Below, one piece after another: positions 26,843-36,049 of a DNA stretch of 64,000 nucleotides. The stretch is from assembly GCF_000518645.1 (NCBI RefSeq), contig NZ_JADZ01000025.1, forward strand, positions 1 through 64,000, given 5' to 3'. Position 1 is the stretch's first letter. Every line of letters begins with the position of its first letter. Below the pieces are notes generated by a model. The model had not been told where the DNA came from. It did no database searches and saw only the letters and a list, made by a program, of their open reading frames with translations. Made by a program: the position numbers and the translations under genes. Origin of the DNA: Curvibacter gracilis ATCC BAA-807. GTDB lineage: Bacteria; Pseudomonadota; Gammaproteobacteria; Burkholderiales; Burkholderiaceae_C.

Positions 26843-27826
26843 ATGATGATGGACAGCTTGATCGATTGGTTTGGCCAGGCGCAGACCGGCCTGTTTGAGG
26901 CGGTGGTGCAGCCGGTGATGTTCCATGCCGGCCTGGGCAACTTCCTGGAAGACGGCTTCAATGCCACAGGCTGGCTGCTGGTGGGCCTGATCCAGCTGGC
27001 GGTGATGGTGGCGGTGTTCGGCCCCTTGCAGCGCCTGTGGCCGGCCGAGCCTTTGCGCGACCGCGCCGCCGTGCGCACCGACATCCTCTACACGCTGCTG
27101 CACCGCCTGGGGCTGGTGCGGGTGGCGCTGTTCTTCCTGGTCGACCCGCTGTTCGATGAGCTGTTCGGCCACCTGCGGGTGGCGGGCTGGCAGACCTTTC
27201 ACCTGGACGAGCTGTGGCCCGGCATCACCGACCTGCCCTGGGTGAGCCTGGCGCTGTACCTGGTGGTGTTTGATTTTGTGGGCTACTGGGTGCACCGCGC
27301 CCAGCACCAGTCGGAGCTGTGGTGGCGCCTGCACTCGCTGCACCATTCGCAGCGTCAGATGACGATGTGGACGGACAACCGCAACCACCTGCTGGACGAC
27401 TTGCTGGGCGATTGCATTCTGGTGCTGGTGTCTCAGCTGATCGGCATTGCGCCGGGGCAGTTTGTGGCGGTGGTGGCCATCACCCAGCTCAGCGAGAATT
27501 TTCAGCACGCCAACCTGCGCTGCTGGTTTGGCCGCTGGGGCGAGCGGCTGTGGGTGAGCCCGCGCTTTCACCGAATGCACCATGCCATCGGCATCGGGCA
27601 TGAATTCACCGGCCGTTCGGGCCGCCCGGTGCTGGGGGGCTGCAATTTCGGGGTGTTGCTGCCCTGGTGGGACATGCTGTTCGGCACCGCCAATTTCGAG
27701 CTGCGTTACGAACCCACCGGCGTGCGCGACCAGGTGGAGCCCGGGCCCCAGGGCCTGCGTGATTACGGCCAGGGCTTTGTGGCCCAGCAGTGGCTGGGCT
27801 TGAAGAGGCTGTTCGGCCGCGCCTGA
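26843..27826 (+). CDS. Sterol desaturase/fatty acid hydroxylase family membrane protein
   Basis: A 327-residue membrane protein with four or more hydrophobic segments and the di-iron histidine boxes HRAQH, HSLHH and, further on, HRMHH. This family hydroxylates or desaturates lipids using O2. Three consecutive ATG codons begin at 26843, 13 bases after the deacetylase stop, so the two are probably co-transcribed. Substrate unknown. Confidence 0.85.
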   Translation: MMMDSLIDWFGQAQTGLFEAVVQPVMFHAGLGNFLEDGFNATGWLLVGLIQLAVMVAVFGPLQRLWPAEPLRDRAAVRTDILYTLLHRLGLVRVALFFLVDPLFDELFGHLRVAGWQTFHLDELWPGITDLPWVSLALYLVVFDFVGYWVHRAQHQSELWWRLHSLHHSQRQMTMWTDNRNHLLDDLLGDCILVLVSQLIGIAPGQFVAVVAITQLSENFQHANLRCWFGRWGERLWVSPRFHRMHHAIGIGHEFTGRSGRPVLGGCNFGVLLPWWDMLFGTANFELRYEPTGVRDQVEPGPQGLRDYGQGFVAQQWLGLKRLFGRA

Positions 27827-27908
27827 GGCGGAACTTGTTGGCGTTCCCGGGGGCTGCCCGGGCATTGGAGCCTGCCCGGTGGGCGGGCCATGGCGTTATG
27901 CTGCCGGC

Positions 27909-28817
27909 ATGACGCTTTTGCTTGATTCTTTCTGGCGCTCGGTGGTGTATTGCCTGCACCCCCGGGTGATTGCCCTCTCGTTTCTGCCCCTGCTGCTGCT
28001 GGTGGGCATGGCCCTGGGCCTGGGCTATTTCTATTGGGAACCCGCGGTGGACGGCGTGCGGCAGATGCTGGAGTCGTCCGACCTGCTCAACTCGTTCTGG
28101 GCCTGGCTGCAGGGTGCCGGCGTGGGGCAGCTCAAGACCGTGGTGGCGCCGCTGATCGTGATCGCGGTGGTCACGCCGGTGCTGGTGGTGGTGTCGCTGC
28201 TGGTGGTGGCGGTGCTGATGGTGCCTTCGCTGGTGGCCATGGTGGGGGAGCGGCGCTTCGCCAACCTGCAGCGCCTGCGCGGGGGCTCCACGCTGGGCAG
28301 CCTGGCCTGGTCGCTGGGCTCGGTGCTGCTGGCGCTGGTGGCCTTGATCGCCTCCATCCCCCTGTGGCTGGTGCCGCCCCTGATTTTGATCCTGCCCCCG
28401 CTGATCTGGGGCTGGCTGACCTACCGCGTGATGGCCTATGACGCCCTGGCCGTGCATGCCAGCAAGGCCGAGCGGCAAGTGCTGTTCAAGCGGCACCGCC
28501 TGTCTTTGCTGGCCATGGGGGTGATGACGGGCTACCTGGGGGCCGCGCCCAGCCTGGTGTGGGCCTCAGGGGCGCTGTTCGCCGCGGCCTTTGTGATCCT
28601 GGTGCCGGTGGCGATCTGGATCTACACCCTGGTGTTTGCGTTTTCTTCGCTGTGGTTTGCCCACTACTGCCTGGCGGCGCTCGAAAGGCTTCGGGCCGAG
28701 TCGGTTTCTGAGGCCGCCACCGTGGTGGTCGAGCCGGTGCCGGTAGGATGGCAGGATGAGCGCAACACCCTCCACTCCAGCAGCAGCGGCGGCCTCGAGC
28801 CCCCGTCCCATCCCTGA
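27909..28817 (+). CDS. EI24-domain (CysZ-like) membrane protein
   Basis: A 302-residue integral membrane protein with about six hydrophobic stretches, beginning MTLLLDSFWRSVVYCLHPRV and containing a long Val/Leu/Ile-rich centre (LIVIAVVTPVLVVVSLLVVA). The family includes the sulfate permease CysZ, but no sulfate genes are near, so the substrate is open. The C-terminal tail (last ~20 residues) is low-complexity and overlaps the next gene by 62 bases. Confidence 0.75.
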   Translation: MTLLLDSFWRSVVYCLHPRVIALSFLPLLLLVGMALGLGYFYWEPAVDGVRQMLESSDLLNSFWAWLQGAGVGQLKTVVAPLIVIAVVTPVLVVVSLLVVAVLMVPSLVAMVGERRFANLQRLRGGSTLGSLAWSLGSVLLALVALIASIPLWLVPPLILILPPLIWGWLTYRVMAYDALAVHASKAERQVLFKRHRLSLLAMGVMTGYLGAAPSLVWASGALFAAAFVILVPVAIWIYTLVFAFSSLWFAHYCLAALERLRAESVSEAATVVVEPVPVGWQDERNTLHSSSSGGLEPPSHP

Positions 28818-29634
28818 AGCCCCCCAAAATTTCGGGCTGATCATCGTCGGTGACGAGATCATGTCGGGCAAGCGGGCCGACAAGCACATGCCCAAGGTCA
28901 TCGAACTGTTGGGCGCGCGGGGGCTGCAGCTCGCGTGGGCCGACTATGTGGGCGACTCGCCCGAGCGCATCGAGGCCACGCTGGCGCGGGCTTTTGCCTC
29001 GGGCGATGCGGTGTTTTCGTGTGGCGGCATCGGGGCCACCCCCGACGACCACACCCGCCAGTGCGCGGCCCGTGCCCTGGGCGAGCCCCTGCAACTGCAC
29101 CCGCGTGCCGCCGAGCTGATCCGCGAACGCATGCAGGACGTGGCCCGCGAGAATGGCCTGCCTTACGAGCCCGAACGCGACGACAACGTGCACCGCCTGA
29201 ACATGGGCGTGTTTCCGGCCTCGGCGCAGATCATTCCCAACCCCTACAACAAGATCCCGGGCTTCACCTGCGTGGGGCAGGGCGGTGGCGCGGTGCACTT
29301 TGTGCCGGGCTTTCCGGTGATGGCCTGGCCGATGGTCGAGTGGGTGCTGGACACGCATTACGCCCACCTCTTCAACCGCGTGGCGCATGTGGAGAAGTCG
29401 GTCATCGTGTTCGGCTCGATGGAGGCCACGCTCACGCCCCTGATGGAGGCCATCGAGCGCGAGCACGCGGGCGTCAAGGTGTTCAGCCTGCCCAGCGTGG
29501 ACCACCCGCAATACGGCCGGCACATCGAACTGGGGGTGAAGGGTGACCCGGACCTGGTGCTGGCGGCCTACCCGGCCCTGCTGGCGGGCCTGCATCGCTT
29601 CGATCTCAAGTTGGGCCCCGAATTGGTGCGTTGA
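28756..29634 (+). CDS. MoaB/CinA-type molybdopterin-binding domain protein
   Basis: A 292-residue protein with the MoCF_biosynth fold of CinA and MoaB: IIVGDEIMSGKRADKHMPKV at about residue 29 and VFSCGGIGATPDDHT near 86. It lacks the C-terminal nicotinamide-nucleotide amidase domain of full-length CinA. Its role is uncertain: nucleotide-repair pyrophosphatase or molybdopterin handling. It overlaps the EI24 gene by 62 bases and is the last gene before the glnA regulatory region, into whose first half-site its stop codon extends. Confidence 0.8.
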   Translation: MSATPSTPAAAAASSPRPIPEAPQNFGLIIVGDEIMSGKRADKHMPKVIELLGARGLQLAWADYVGDSPERIEATLARAFASGDAVFSCGGIGATPDDHTRQCAARALGEPLQLHPRAAELIRERMQDVARENGLPYEPERDDNVHRLNMGVFPASAQIIPNPYNKIPGFTCVGQGGGAVHFVPGFPVMAWPMVEWVLDTHYAHLFNRVAHVEKSVIVFGSMEATLTPLMEAIEREHAGVKVFSLPSVDHPQYGRHIELGVKGDPDLVLAAYPALLAGLHRFDLKLGPELVR

Positions 29635-29680
29635 TGTTTTGCACCAATTTGATGCATTGGTGTTCGCATCGAATTGGTGC
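29621..29680 (+). promoter_or_regulatory. Cluster of NtrC-like half-sites upstream of glnA
   Basis: AATTGGTGC (29621-29629), GCACCAATT (29641-29649), ATTGGTG (29656-29662) and AATTGGTGC (29672-29680) form an enhancer-like array, with a further GGTGCCATGCACC at 29782-29794. NtrC enhancers are built from GCAC/GGTGC half-sites, and the array lies ~120-190 bases upstream of a sigma-54 promoter. Spacing between half-sites is not the textbook 17-bp unit, so assignment is inference. Confidence 0.6.
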
Positions 29681-29800
29681 ATGGCGGGTTGAGACAAAAA
29701 ATCCCCGCTCGAGTGCATTTCAGAGCCTGCAAACGGGTGGCAATGCCGTTCAAGCAGGGCAAAATACCGAAGTCGGCGTCTGGTGCCATGCACCAAGGAT

Positions 29801-29816
29801 TGGCATAAAAACTGCA
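29801..29816 (+). promoter_or_regulatory. Sigma-54 (-24/-12) promoter of glnA
   Basis: TGGCATAAAAACTGCA carries the invariant GG (29802-29803) and GC (29814-29815) exactly ten bases apart, matching TGGCAc-N5-TTGCa closely. It is 50 bases upstream of the glnA ATG. Nitrogen starvation would activate it through the NtrBC pair encoded just downstream. Confidence 0.85.
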
Positions 29817-29866
29817 TTCCTTCCGGCGTCATTGAATTTTTAACCAGCCTCGAACAGGAGATCCTG

Positions 29867-31282
29867 ATGGCAAAGACCGTCGCAGACGTGATGAAGTTGG
29901 TGAAGGAAAACGAAGTCAAGTTCGTTGATTTCCGCTTCACCGATACCCGTGGCAAGCAACAGCACACCACTGTTCCCGTGTCCCACTTTGACGAAGACAA
30001 GTTCACGTCAGGCCATGCTTTTGACGGTTCTTCGATTGCCGGCTGGAAGGGCATTGAAGCCTCGGACATGCTGCTGGTGCCGGACCCGAACTCGGCCAAC
30101 ATCGATCCCTTCTTCGAAGAGACCACCCTGATCCTGACCTGCGACGTGGTGGAACCCGCCGACGGCAAGGCCTATGACCGCGACCCGCGTTCGATCGCCA
30201 AGCGCGCTGAAGCCTACCTGAAGGCCTCGGGCCTGGGCGACACCGCCTACTTCGGTCCGGAACCCGAATTCTTCATCTTCGACGGCATCCGTTGGAGCAC
30301 CGATCCGCAGAACACCTTCTACGAGATCGAAGAGTACGAAGCCCCCTGGAACACCGGTGCCAAGCTCGAAGGCGGCAACCGTGGCCACCGTCCGACCGTC
30401 AAGGGCGGCTACTTCCCGGTGCCCCCGGTCGACAGCACGCAAGACATGCGCGCCGAGATGTCCCTGATCCTCGAATCGCTGGGCATTCCGGTCGAAGTGT
30501 TCCACCACGAAGTGGCGGGCGCCGGCCAGAACGAGATCGGCACCAAGTTCAGCACCCTGGTGGAACGCGCTGACTGGACCATCCTGCAAAAGTACGTGGT
30601 GCACAACGTGGCCAATGCCTACGGCAAGACCGCCACCTTCATGCCCAAGCCCTACCATGGCGACAACGGCTCGGGCATGCACGTGCACCAGTCGGTCTGG
30701 AAAGACGGCAAGAACCTGTTCGCCGGCGACGGCTATGCCGGTCTGTCTGACTTCGCCCTGTACTACATCGGCGGCATCATCAAGCACGCCCGTGCCCTGA
30801 ACGCCATCACCAACCCCGGCACCAACAGCTACAAGCGCCTGGTGCCGCACTTCGAAGCCCCGGTGAAGCTGGCCTACTCGGCCAAGAACCGCTCGGCCTC
30901 GATCCGCATCCCCTTCGTGGCCAACCCGAAGGGCCGTCGCGTGGAAGCCCGCTTCCCCGATCCGCTGATGAACCCGTACCTGGGCTTTGCCGCCCTGCTG
31001 ATGGCCGGCCTGGACGGCGTGGAAAACAAGATCCATCCGGGCGAAGCCGCCACCAAGGATCTGTACCATCTGCCGCCCGAAGAGGACGCACTGGTGCCGA
31101 CCGTCTGCCACAGCCTGGACCAAGCCCTCGAAGCCCTGGACAAGGACCGTGCCTTCCTGACCAAGGGTGGCGTGTTCACTGACAGCATGCTCGACGCCTA
31201 CATCGATCTGAAGATGCAGGAAGTGACCCGCTACCGCATGTCGGTGCACCCGGTCGAATACGACATGTACTACTCGCTGTGA
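29867..31282 (+). CDS. glnA: Glutamine synthetase type I
   Basis: A 471-residue glutamine synthetase, the central ammonium-assimilating enzyme. Conserved blocks are [19 protein letters not shown] near residue 50, [13 protein letters not shown] near 130, [11 protein letters not shown] near 222, [14 protein letters not shown] near 270 and [10 protein letters not shown] near 398, whose Tyr is the adenylylation site of the GSI-beta class. ATG 29867 has AGGAG six bases upstream; in-frame codons further up fall in the sigma-54 promoter. A sigma-54 promoter precedes it and a strong terminator follows. Confidence 0.98.
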   Translation: MAKTVADVMKLVKENEVKFVDFRFTDTRGKQQHTTVPVSHFDEDKFTSGHAFDGSSIAGWKGIEASDMLLVPDPNSANIDPFFEETTLILTCDVVEPADGKAYDRDPRSIAKRAEAYLKASGLGDTAYFGPEPEFFIFDGIRWSTDPQNTFYEIEEYEAPWNTGAKLEGGNRGHRPTVKGGYFPVPPVDSTQDMRAEMSLILESLGIPVEVFHHEVAGAGQNEIGTKFSTLVERADWTILQKYVVHNVANAYGKTATFMPKPYHGDNGSGMHVHQSVWKDGKNLFAGDGYAGLSDFALYYIGGIIKHARALNAITNPGTNSYKRLVPHFEAPVKLAYSAKNRSASIRIPFVANPKGRRVEARFPDPLMNPYLGFAALLMAGLDGVENKIHPGEAATKDLYHLPPEEDALVPTVCHSLDQALEALDKDRAFLTKGGVFTDSMLDAYIDLKMQEVTRYRMSVHPVEYDMYYSL

Positions 31283-31306
31283 TCAGCGGCTAGGCCACGT
31301 CAACCA

Positions 31307-31334
31307 AAAGGGCAGCTTCGGCTGCCCTTTTTTC
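31307..31334 (+). terminator. Terminator of glnA
   Basis: AAAGGGCAGC and GCTGCCCTTT pair perfectly around the stable tetraloop TTCG and run into TTTTTT. It separates glnA from the downstream ntrBC unit. Confidence 0.95.
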
Positions 31335-31437
31335 TTGCAGGCTGCCTGGTTGGTGGCGTGTCGGGGCTTTGCCTTTGCCTCACAAGCCGATTCGGAGATA
31401 CTTGGCTCGCCGCCCGATGGGGTGCTGAACTGGATGT

Positions 31438-31926
31438 ATGAAACACGCTGTACTGATTTCCCTGCTGACCCTGATCTGCAGCGCCGCCATGGCGCAAGAC
31501 CGCATCTACCGTTGCGGCAATGAATACACCAACACGGTCCCGGCCAACCGCGCCAAGGAATGCAAGCTGATCGAGGGCGGCAATGTGACCGTGGTGCCGG
31601 GCACCCGGCCGGCCGCCCAGGCCCCCGCCGGCGGTGATGCCTCCAAGGTGGTCACCGCGCCCGCAGGCTCGCCCAAGGTGGACAACAGTGAGCAGAAGGC
31701 GCGTGACGCCGATGCGCGCGCCATTCTGGAGTCTGAGCTGCGCAAGGCCGAGGCACGGCTGGCCGAGCTGCAAAAGGAATACAACAACGGCGAACCCGAG
31801 AAGCAGGGCGGTGAGGCCAAGAACTACCAGAAGTACCTGGATCGGGTGGCGGCGCTCAAAGAGGCCGTGACGCGTGCCGAGGCCGATGTGGCCGGTATCA
31901 AGCGTGAAATCGCGCGCCTCAAATGA
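31438..31926 (+). CDS. Small exported coiled-coil protein between glnA and ntrB
   Basis: A 162-residue protein with a signal peptide (LLTLICSAAMAQ), a short region with two Cys resembling DUF4124 (IYRCGNEYTN ... AKECKLIEGG), a Pro/Ala linker, and a charged C-terminal coiled coil from ~85 (EQKARDADARAILESELRKA ...). Its stop overlaps the ntrB start by four bases, so it is translationally coupled to the nitrogen sensor. A gene of this kind at this place is common in Burkholderiales; its function is unknown. Confidence 0.8.
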   Translation: MKHAVLISLLTLICSAAMAQDRIYRCGNEYTNTVPANRAKECKLIEGGNVTVVPGTRPAAQAPAGGDASKVVTAPAGSPKVDNSEQKARDADARAILESELRKAEARLAELQKEYNNGEPEKQGGEAKNYQKYLDRVAALKEAVTRAEADVAGIKREIARLK

Positions 31927-33002
31927 ACCGGCTCACCCTCACAGACCCGGTCGCGGAAGCCTTTCATGCCTACGACCTGCTGGCCACGCTGGTGGCGGTG
32001 GTCCGCATCGATGGCACGGTGGTGTTTGCCAATGCGGCCCTGGAGGACGCCATCGGCACCTCGCGCCGCACCATCGAAGGTTCGCAGTTTGCCGACTTCT
32101 TCTCGGAGCCCCAGATCCTGCGCAATGCCCTGGACGGCGCGGGCAGCAATGAGTTTGCCGCGCTGCGCTATGACGCCTGGCTGAAGCGCTTCACCCACGA
32201 CCCGGTGCTGGTGCACGTGATCGTGGCCCAGACCGATCAGCCGGGCGAGGTGATCATCGAGTTGCTGCCCCTGGAGCAGCAGGCCCGGCAGGACCGCGAG
32301 GAGCGCCTGATCGACCAGGCCCAGGCCAACAAGGAGCTGATCCGCAACCTGGCCCATGAGATCAAGAACCCGCTGGGCGGTATCCGGGGCGCGGCGCAGT
32401 TGCTGCAGATGGAGATCGAGTCACGTGACCTGATCGAATACACCCAGGTCATCATCCACGAGGCCGATCGGCTGCAGACCCTGGTGGACCGCCTGCTGGC
32501 ACCGCACCGGCGCCCGCATGTGGTGGGCGACGTGAACATCCACGAGGTGTGCGAGCGCGTGCGCTCGCTGATCCTGGCGGAGTTTCCGCGCGGCCTGCGG
32601 GTGATCCGCGACTACGACACCTCGATCCCTGAGTTCCGCGGTGACCGCGAACAGCTCATCCAGGCGGTGCTCAACATCGCCCACAACGCGGCCCAGGCCT
32701 TGGCCGATCGGGTGGCTGCGGGCGATGCGCAAATCACTTTCCGCTCGCGGATTGCGCGACAGGTTACTTTTGGCAAACAACGCTACCGATTGGCATTGGA
32801 ATTGCATGTCATCGACAACGGGCCCGGCGTGCCGGACTCGATCAAGGACCGCATCTTTTACCCGCTGGTGTCGGGCAGGGATGGTGGTTCAGGGCTGGGG
32901 CTGACTTTGGCGCAAACCTTTGTTCAGCAACACCACGGCTTGATCGAGTGCGATAGCGTGCCAGGGAGGACGGACTTCAAGATGTTGATTCCGTTGCCCT
33001 GA
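31923..33002 (+). CDS. ntrB: Nitrogen-sensing histidine kinase NtrB
   Basis: A 359-residue cytosolic kinase/phosphatase that sets the phosphorylation of NtrC according to PII signals. It has an N-terminal PAS domain (LLATLVAVVRIDGTVVFANA), the acceptor motif NLAHEIKNPLGGIRGAAQLL near residue 145, and an ATPase domain with DNGPGVPDSIKDRIFYPLV and GGSGLGLTLAQTFVQQH. It overlaps the upstream gene by ATGA and is followed by ntrC after 40 bases. Confidence 0.95.
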   Translation: MNRLTLTDPVAEAFHAYDLLATLVAVVRIDGTVVFANAALEDAIGTSRRTIEGSQFADFFSEPQILRNALDGAGSNEFAALRYDAWLKRFTHDPVLVHVIVAQTDQPGEVIIELLPLEQQARQDREERLIDQAQANKELIRNLAHEIKNPLGGIRGAAQLLQMEIESRDLIEYTQVIIHEADRLQTLVDRLLAPHRRPHVVGDVNIHEVCERVRSLILAEFPRGLRVIRDYDTSIPEFRGDREQLIQAVLNIAHNAAQALADRVAAGDAQITFRSRIARQVTFGKQRYRLALELHVIDNGPGVPDSIKDRIFYPLVSGRDGGSGLGLTLAQTFVQQHHGLIECDSVPGRTDFKMLIPLP

Positions 33003-33042
33003 GTGTGATTGACAACAATTTGACCTGAGGTGGTATTTGCAC

Positions 33043-34659
33043 ATGAAGCCGATCTGGATAGTAGATGACGATCAATCGATCCGCTTTGTGCTCGAAAAAG
33101 CGCTGTTGCGGGAGGAGCTGCCCACCCGCAGCTTCACCAACCCCCGCGAGGTGCTGGCAGCACTCGATGAGATCGGTGACGAAGACGTCGACAACCAGGG
33201 GCCTCAGGTTCTGGTGAGTGACATCCGCATGCCCGGCGGCTCGGGCCTGGATCTGCTGGCCAAGGTGAAGGAGCGCCATCCGGGTTTGCCGGTCATCATC
33301 ATGACCGCCTTCTCGGACCTGGACAGCGCCGTGTCGGCCTTCCAGGGCGGCGCGTTTGAATACCTGCCCAAGCCCTTTGACCTGCCCAAGGCGGTGGAGC
33401 TGATCCGCCGCGCGGTGGAGGAAAGCCAGCGCGAAGAGGTGGCCGAAGAGCGCATGGCCGCCACGCCCGAGATGCTGGGCCAGGCGCCTGCCATGCAGGA
33501 CGTGTTCCGCGCCATCGGCCGGCTCAGCCAGAGCAATGTGACGGTGATGATCACCGGCGAGTCGGGTTCCGGCAAAGAGCTGGTGGCCCGGGCGCTGCAC
33601 AAGCATTCACCGCGCGCCAATGGCCCGTTTGTGGCCATCAACACGGCGGCCATCCCCAAGGATCTGCTGGAGTCGGAGCTGTTCGGCCATGAGCGCGGTG
33701 CTTTCACGGGCGCGCAGACCATGCGCCGCGGCCGCTTCGAGCAGGCCGAGGGGGGCACGCTGTTCCTCGATGAAATCGGCGACATGCCTTTTGATCTGCA
33801 GACGCGCCTGCTGCGTGTGCTGTCGGACGGGCACTTCTACCGAGTGGGTGGGCACAACGCCGTCAAGGCCAATGTGCGCGTGATTGCGGCCACCCACCAG
33901 GATCTGGAGCAGCGCGTCAAAGACGGCGTGTTCCGCGAGGATTTGTTCCACCGCCTCAACGTGATCCGCCTGCGTCTGCCGGCGCTGCGCGAGCGCAAGG
34001 AAGACGTGCCGATGCTGACCCGGCACTTCTTGCAGCAAAGCGCCAAGCAGCTCGGCGTGGAGCCCAAGCGCATTGCCGACAACGCCCTGGCCCAGTTGGG
34101 CGCCTTCAACTTTCCGGGCAACGTGCGGCAGCTGGAGAACATCTGCCACTGGCTCACGGTGATGGCGCCGGCCCAGGTGATCGAGGCCAAGGACCTGCCG
34201 CCTGAAGTGCTGGGCATGCAAGGCGCATCCGGTGCCATCAACAGCACCAGTTTCCACCCCGCGGCGCCGGTGCTGGAGCAAGAGCCGGTGGCCGAGCAGA
34301 CCGCGGCGTTGGTCTCGCCGGCTGCGACCGTGTTGCCGGCCTCGGTGCTGGCCCAGCCAATTGCGATCCCGGCCTCGGACATGGCGCTGGCGGACGCCGG
34401 GCGTGGCGAGTCTGCCGCCTTGCCGGTCGCCGGCCTGGGGCGCTCGGCCGCCTGGGAGCAGGGCCTGGAGCTCGAGGCCCTGGAGTTGCTGGCCAGCGGT
34501 CGCCACGATGTGTGGGACGAGCTGACCCGCCGCTTCGAGTCCAAGCTGATCCTCACGGCGCTGGCCAACACGCGGGGCCGTCGCATCGAGGCGGCTCAGA
34601 AACTGGGCATCGGCCGCAACACCATCACCCGCAAGATCCAGGAACTGGGCCTGGAGTGA
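33043..34659 (+). CDS. ntrC: Nitrogen regulator NtrC (sigma-54 activator)
   Basis: A 538-residue enhancer-binding protein. Receiver domain at ~1-130 (IWIVDDDQSIRFVLEKALL; phospho-Asp in VSDIRMPGGSG, which is displaced by a short acidic insert EIGDEDVDNQG), AAA+ domain at ~145-385 with ITGESGSGKELVARALH and GAFTGAQ, the loop that contacts sigma-54, and a C-terminal Fis-type HTH (IEAAQKLGIGRNTITRKIQE). A long Ala/Pro/Val linker (~395-470) separates the last two, making the protein longer than the usual ~480. ATG 33043 follows GAGGTGG. It should act on the glnA promoter upstream. Confidence 0.96.
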   Translation: MKPIWIVDDDQSIRFVLEKALLREELPTRSFTNPREVLAALDEIGDEDVDNQGPQVLVSDIRMPGGSGLDLLAKVKERHPGLPVIIMTAFSDLDSAVSAFQGGAFEYLPKPFDLPKAVELIRRAVEESQREEVAEERMAATPEMLGQAPAMQDVFRAIGRLSQSNVTVMITGESGSGKELVARALHKHSPRANGPFVAINTAAIPKDLLESELFGHERGAFTGAQTMRRGRFEQAEGGTLFLDEIGDMPFDLQTRLLRVLSDGHFYRVGGHNAVKANVRVIAATHQDLEQRVKDGVFREDLFHRLNVIRLRLPALRERKEDVPMLTRHFLQQSAKQLGVEPKRIADNALAQLGAFNFPGNVRQLENICHWLTVMAPAQVIEAKDLPPEVLGMQGASGAINSTSFHPAAPVLEQEPVAEQTAALVSPAATVLPASVLAQPIAIPASDMALADAGRGESAALPVAGLGRSAAWEQGLELEALELLASGRHDVWDELTRRFESKLILTALANTRGRRIEAAQKLGIGRNTITRKIQELGLE

Positions 34660-34670
34660 ATCCCGGTCTG

Positions 34671-34699
34671 AGGAAGGCGGGCCGACGGCCTGCCTTCCT
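34671..34699. terminator. Hairpin between convergent ntrC and xth
   Basis: AGGAAGGCGGGCC and GGCCTGCCTTCCT pair over 13 bases with one G-T pair around GAC, in the 48-base space between the convergent ntrC and xth stops. Probably a shared bidirectional terminator, though T runs are short. Confidence 0.65.
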
Positions 34700-34707
34700 G
34701 CCGGTGA

Positions 34708-35481
34708 TCAGAGGGTCACGATCACTGGTGCGTGATCGCTGGGGCGTTCGTTCTTGCGCGTGGCCCGGTCGATCTCGCAGGCGCTGACCAGGGGCTTGAG
34801 CGCATCGCTGACCAGGGTGTAGTCGATGCGCAGGCCGCGGTTGCGGCGGAAGGCAAAGTCGCGGTAATCCCACCACGAGTAGCTTTTCTCAGCCTGATCA
34901 AACAGGCGGAAGGCATCGTGCAGACCCAGCGCCAGCAAGGCCTTGAAATGATCGCGCTCGGCTGTGGTGTGGTGGATGGTCTCGCGCAGGCCTTCGGGGT
35001 CCCAGGTGTCGCGGTCATCGGCGGTGATGTTGAAGTCGCCCACCAGCACCAGGCGCGGGTGGCTTTGGAGCTGCTCCTGGAGCCAGTCCTGCAGCGCCTG
35101 CAGCCAGCGCATCTTGTAGTCGAATTTGTCGGAGCCGGGCTCTTGCCCATTCACGAAGTAGCCATTGACCAGGCGCACCGGACCGGTGTCGGTGTGCAGC
35201 GTGCCGGCAATCACGCGTGACTGCTCGTCGGCAAAGCCCGGGATGTTCTTCACCACCTCGGTGACTGGCGTGCGGCTCAGGATGGCCACGCCGTTGTAGG
35301 TCTTCTGGCCCATGAAGGCACTGTGGTAGCCGGCCTCCTGCAGCGCAGCGGCCGGGAACTTGTCATCGCTCAGCTTGAGTTCCTGCAGGCACAGGGCGTC
35401 CACCGGGTGGGTACTGAGCCAGTCCAGCACTTGCGGCAGTCGGACCGAGAGGGAGTTGACGTTCCAGGTGGCAATTTTCAT
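34708..35481 (-). CDS. xth: Exodeoxyribonuclease III
   Basis: A 257-residue EEP-superfamily nuclease for base-excision repair at abasic sites. Conserved blocks are MKIATWNVNSLSVRLPQVLD, CLQELKLSDDKFP (metal-binding Glu), VLVGDFNITADDRDTWDP and RIDYTLVSDAL, ending in RPSDHAPVIVTL with the catalytic His. CAT at 35479-35481 is the start because family members begin with this MKIATWN block. Confidence 0.95.
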   Translation of the reverse strand: MKIATWNVNSLSVRLPQVLDWLSTHPVDALCLQELKLSDDKFPAAALQEAGYHSAFMGQKTYNGVAILSRTPVTEVVKNIPGFADEQSRVIAGTLHTDTGPVRLVNGYFVNGQEPGSDKFDYKMRWLQALQDWLQEQLQSHPRLVLVGDFNITADDRDTWDPEGLRETIHHTTAERDHFKALLALGLHDAFRLFDQAEKSYSWWDYRDFAFRRNRGLRIDYTLVSDALKPLVSACEIDRATRKNERPSDHAPVIVTL

Positions 35482-35585
35482 GATGGCTTCGAGGGTCTGC
35501 TTGGGCGATGAGTATCGTGGAATTCGCTTGGGCTTGTCGCCAGCACCTGCCGATCGTGGGGCCATGAAAACTTTTTGGGACTGTC

Positions 35586-35612
35586 TTGAGCTGGGCAAAA
35601 AATATGTATAAT
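35586..35612 (+). promoter_or_regulatory. Promoter of tRNA-Gly
   Basis: TTGAGC at 35586-35591 and a perfect TATAAT at 35607-35612, 15 bases apart, lie ~60 bases before the tRNA. A GC-rich discriminator-like stretch follows. The spacing is short for sigma-70. Confidence 0.6.
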
Positions 35613-35671
35613 TCGAGGCTTCGCTGGATACGCAGGGCAACAAGTTGAACTGCAGACACGGTGAAAAATAT

Positions 35672-35747
35672 GCGGGAATAGCTCAGTTGGTAGAGCGCAA
35701 CCTTGCCAAGGTTGAGGTCGAGAGTTCGAGACTCTTTTCCCGCTCCA
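35672..35747 (+). tRNA. tRNA-Gly (anticodon GCC)
   Basis: A 76-base cloverleaf. The acceptor GCGGGAA pairs with TTCCCGC, the D arm has GCTCAGTTGGTAGAGC, the anticodon loop CTTGCCAAG carries GCC, the T arm is GAGAGTTCGAGACTC-like, and CCA is encoded (35745-35747). Confidence 0.97.
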
Positions 35748-35753
35748 AATTAG

Positions 35754-35782
35754 AAAAAGGGAAGCCCAGGCTTCCCTTTTTT
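35754..35782 (+). terminator. Terminator after tRNA-Gly
   Basis: AAAAAGGGAAGCC and GGCTTCCCTTTTT pair perfectly over 13 bases around CA and end in a T run, six bases after the tRNA end. Confidence 0.95.
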
Positions 35783-35888
35783 GTTGCCCGTGTGGCAGCC
35801 ACGGGCTGTGCCGGGTCGCGTTATGATGCGCGCCTGAACCGATCAGGCCGCGAACTGCTCACCCGCAGCCCCTTGGCTTGAGCGGTGT

Positions 35889-35981
35889 GCCCCGATGGTG
35901 AAATTGGTAGACACTGCGGACTTAAAATCCGCCGCTTTCCGTAAAAGGGGCGTGCCGGTTCGACCCCGGCTCGGGGCACCA
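35889..35981 (+). tRNA. tRNA-Leu (anticodon UAA)
   Basis: A class II tRNA with long variable arm, ~93 bases with encoded CCA. The acceptor GCCCCGA pairs with TCGGGGC, the anticodon stem GCGGA/TCCGC encloses CTTAAAA giving anticodon TAA, and the T arm is GCCGGTTCGACCCCGGC. Confidence 0.97.
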
Positions 35982-36013
35982 AATTTGGCTTTCAAGCCAT
36001 CTCACACCACCTC

Positions 36014-36049
36014 AAAACCCGCGCGCTGCAAGGCGGAACGGGTTTTTTT
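36014..36049 (+). terminator. Terminator after tRNA-Leu
   Basis: AAAACCCG (36014-36021) and CGGGTTTT (36039-36046) form the stem and are followed by more T. The loop is 17 bases, so it is moderate in strength. Between here and 36290 I see no gene. Confidence 0.7.

Noticed and set aside
28756-29634. Full competence/damage protein CinA
   Set aside because: Only the MoaB-like domain is present; the C-terminal deamidase domain of CinA is missing, so the name was not used.
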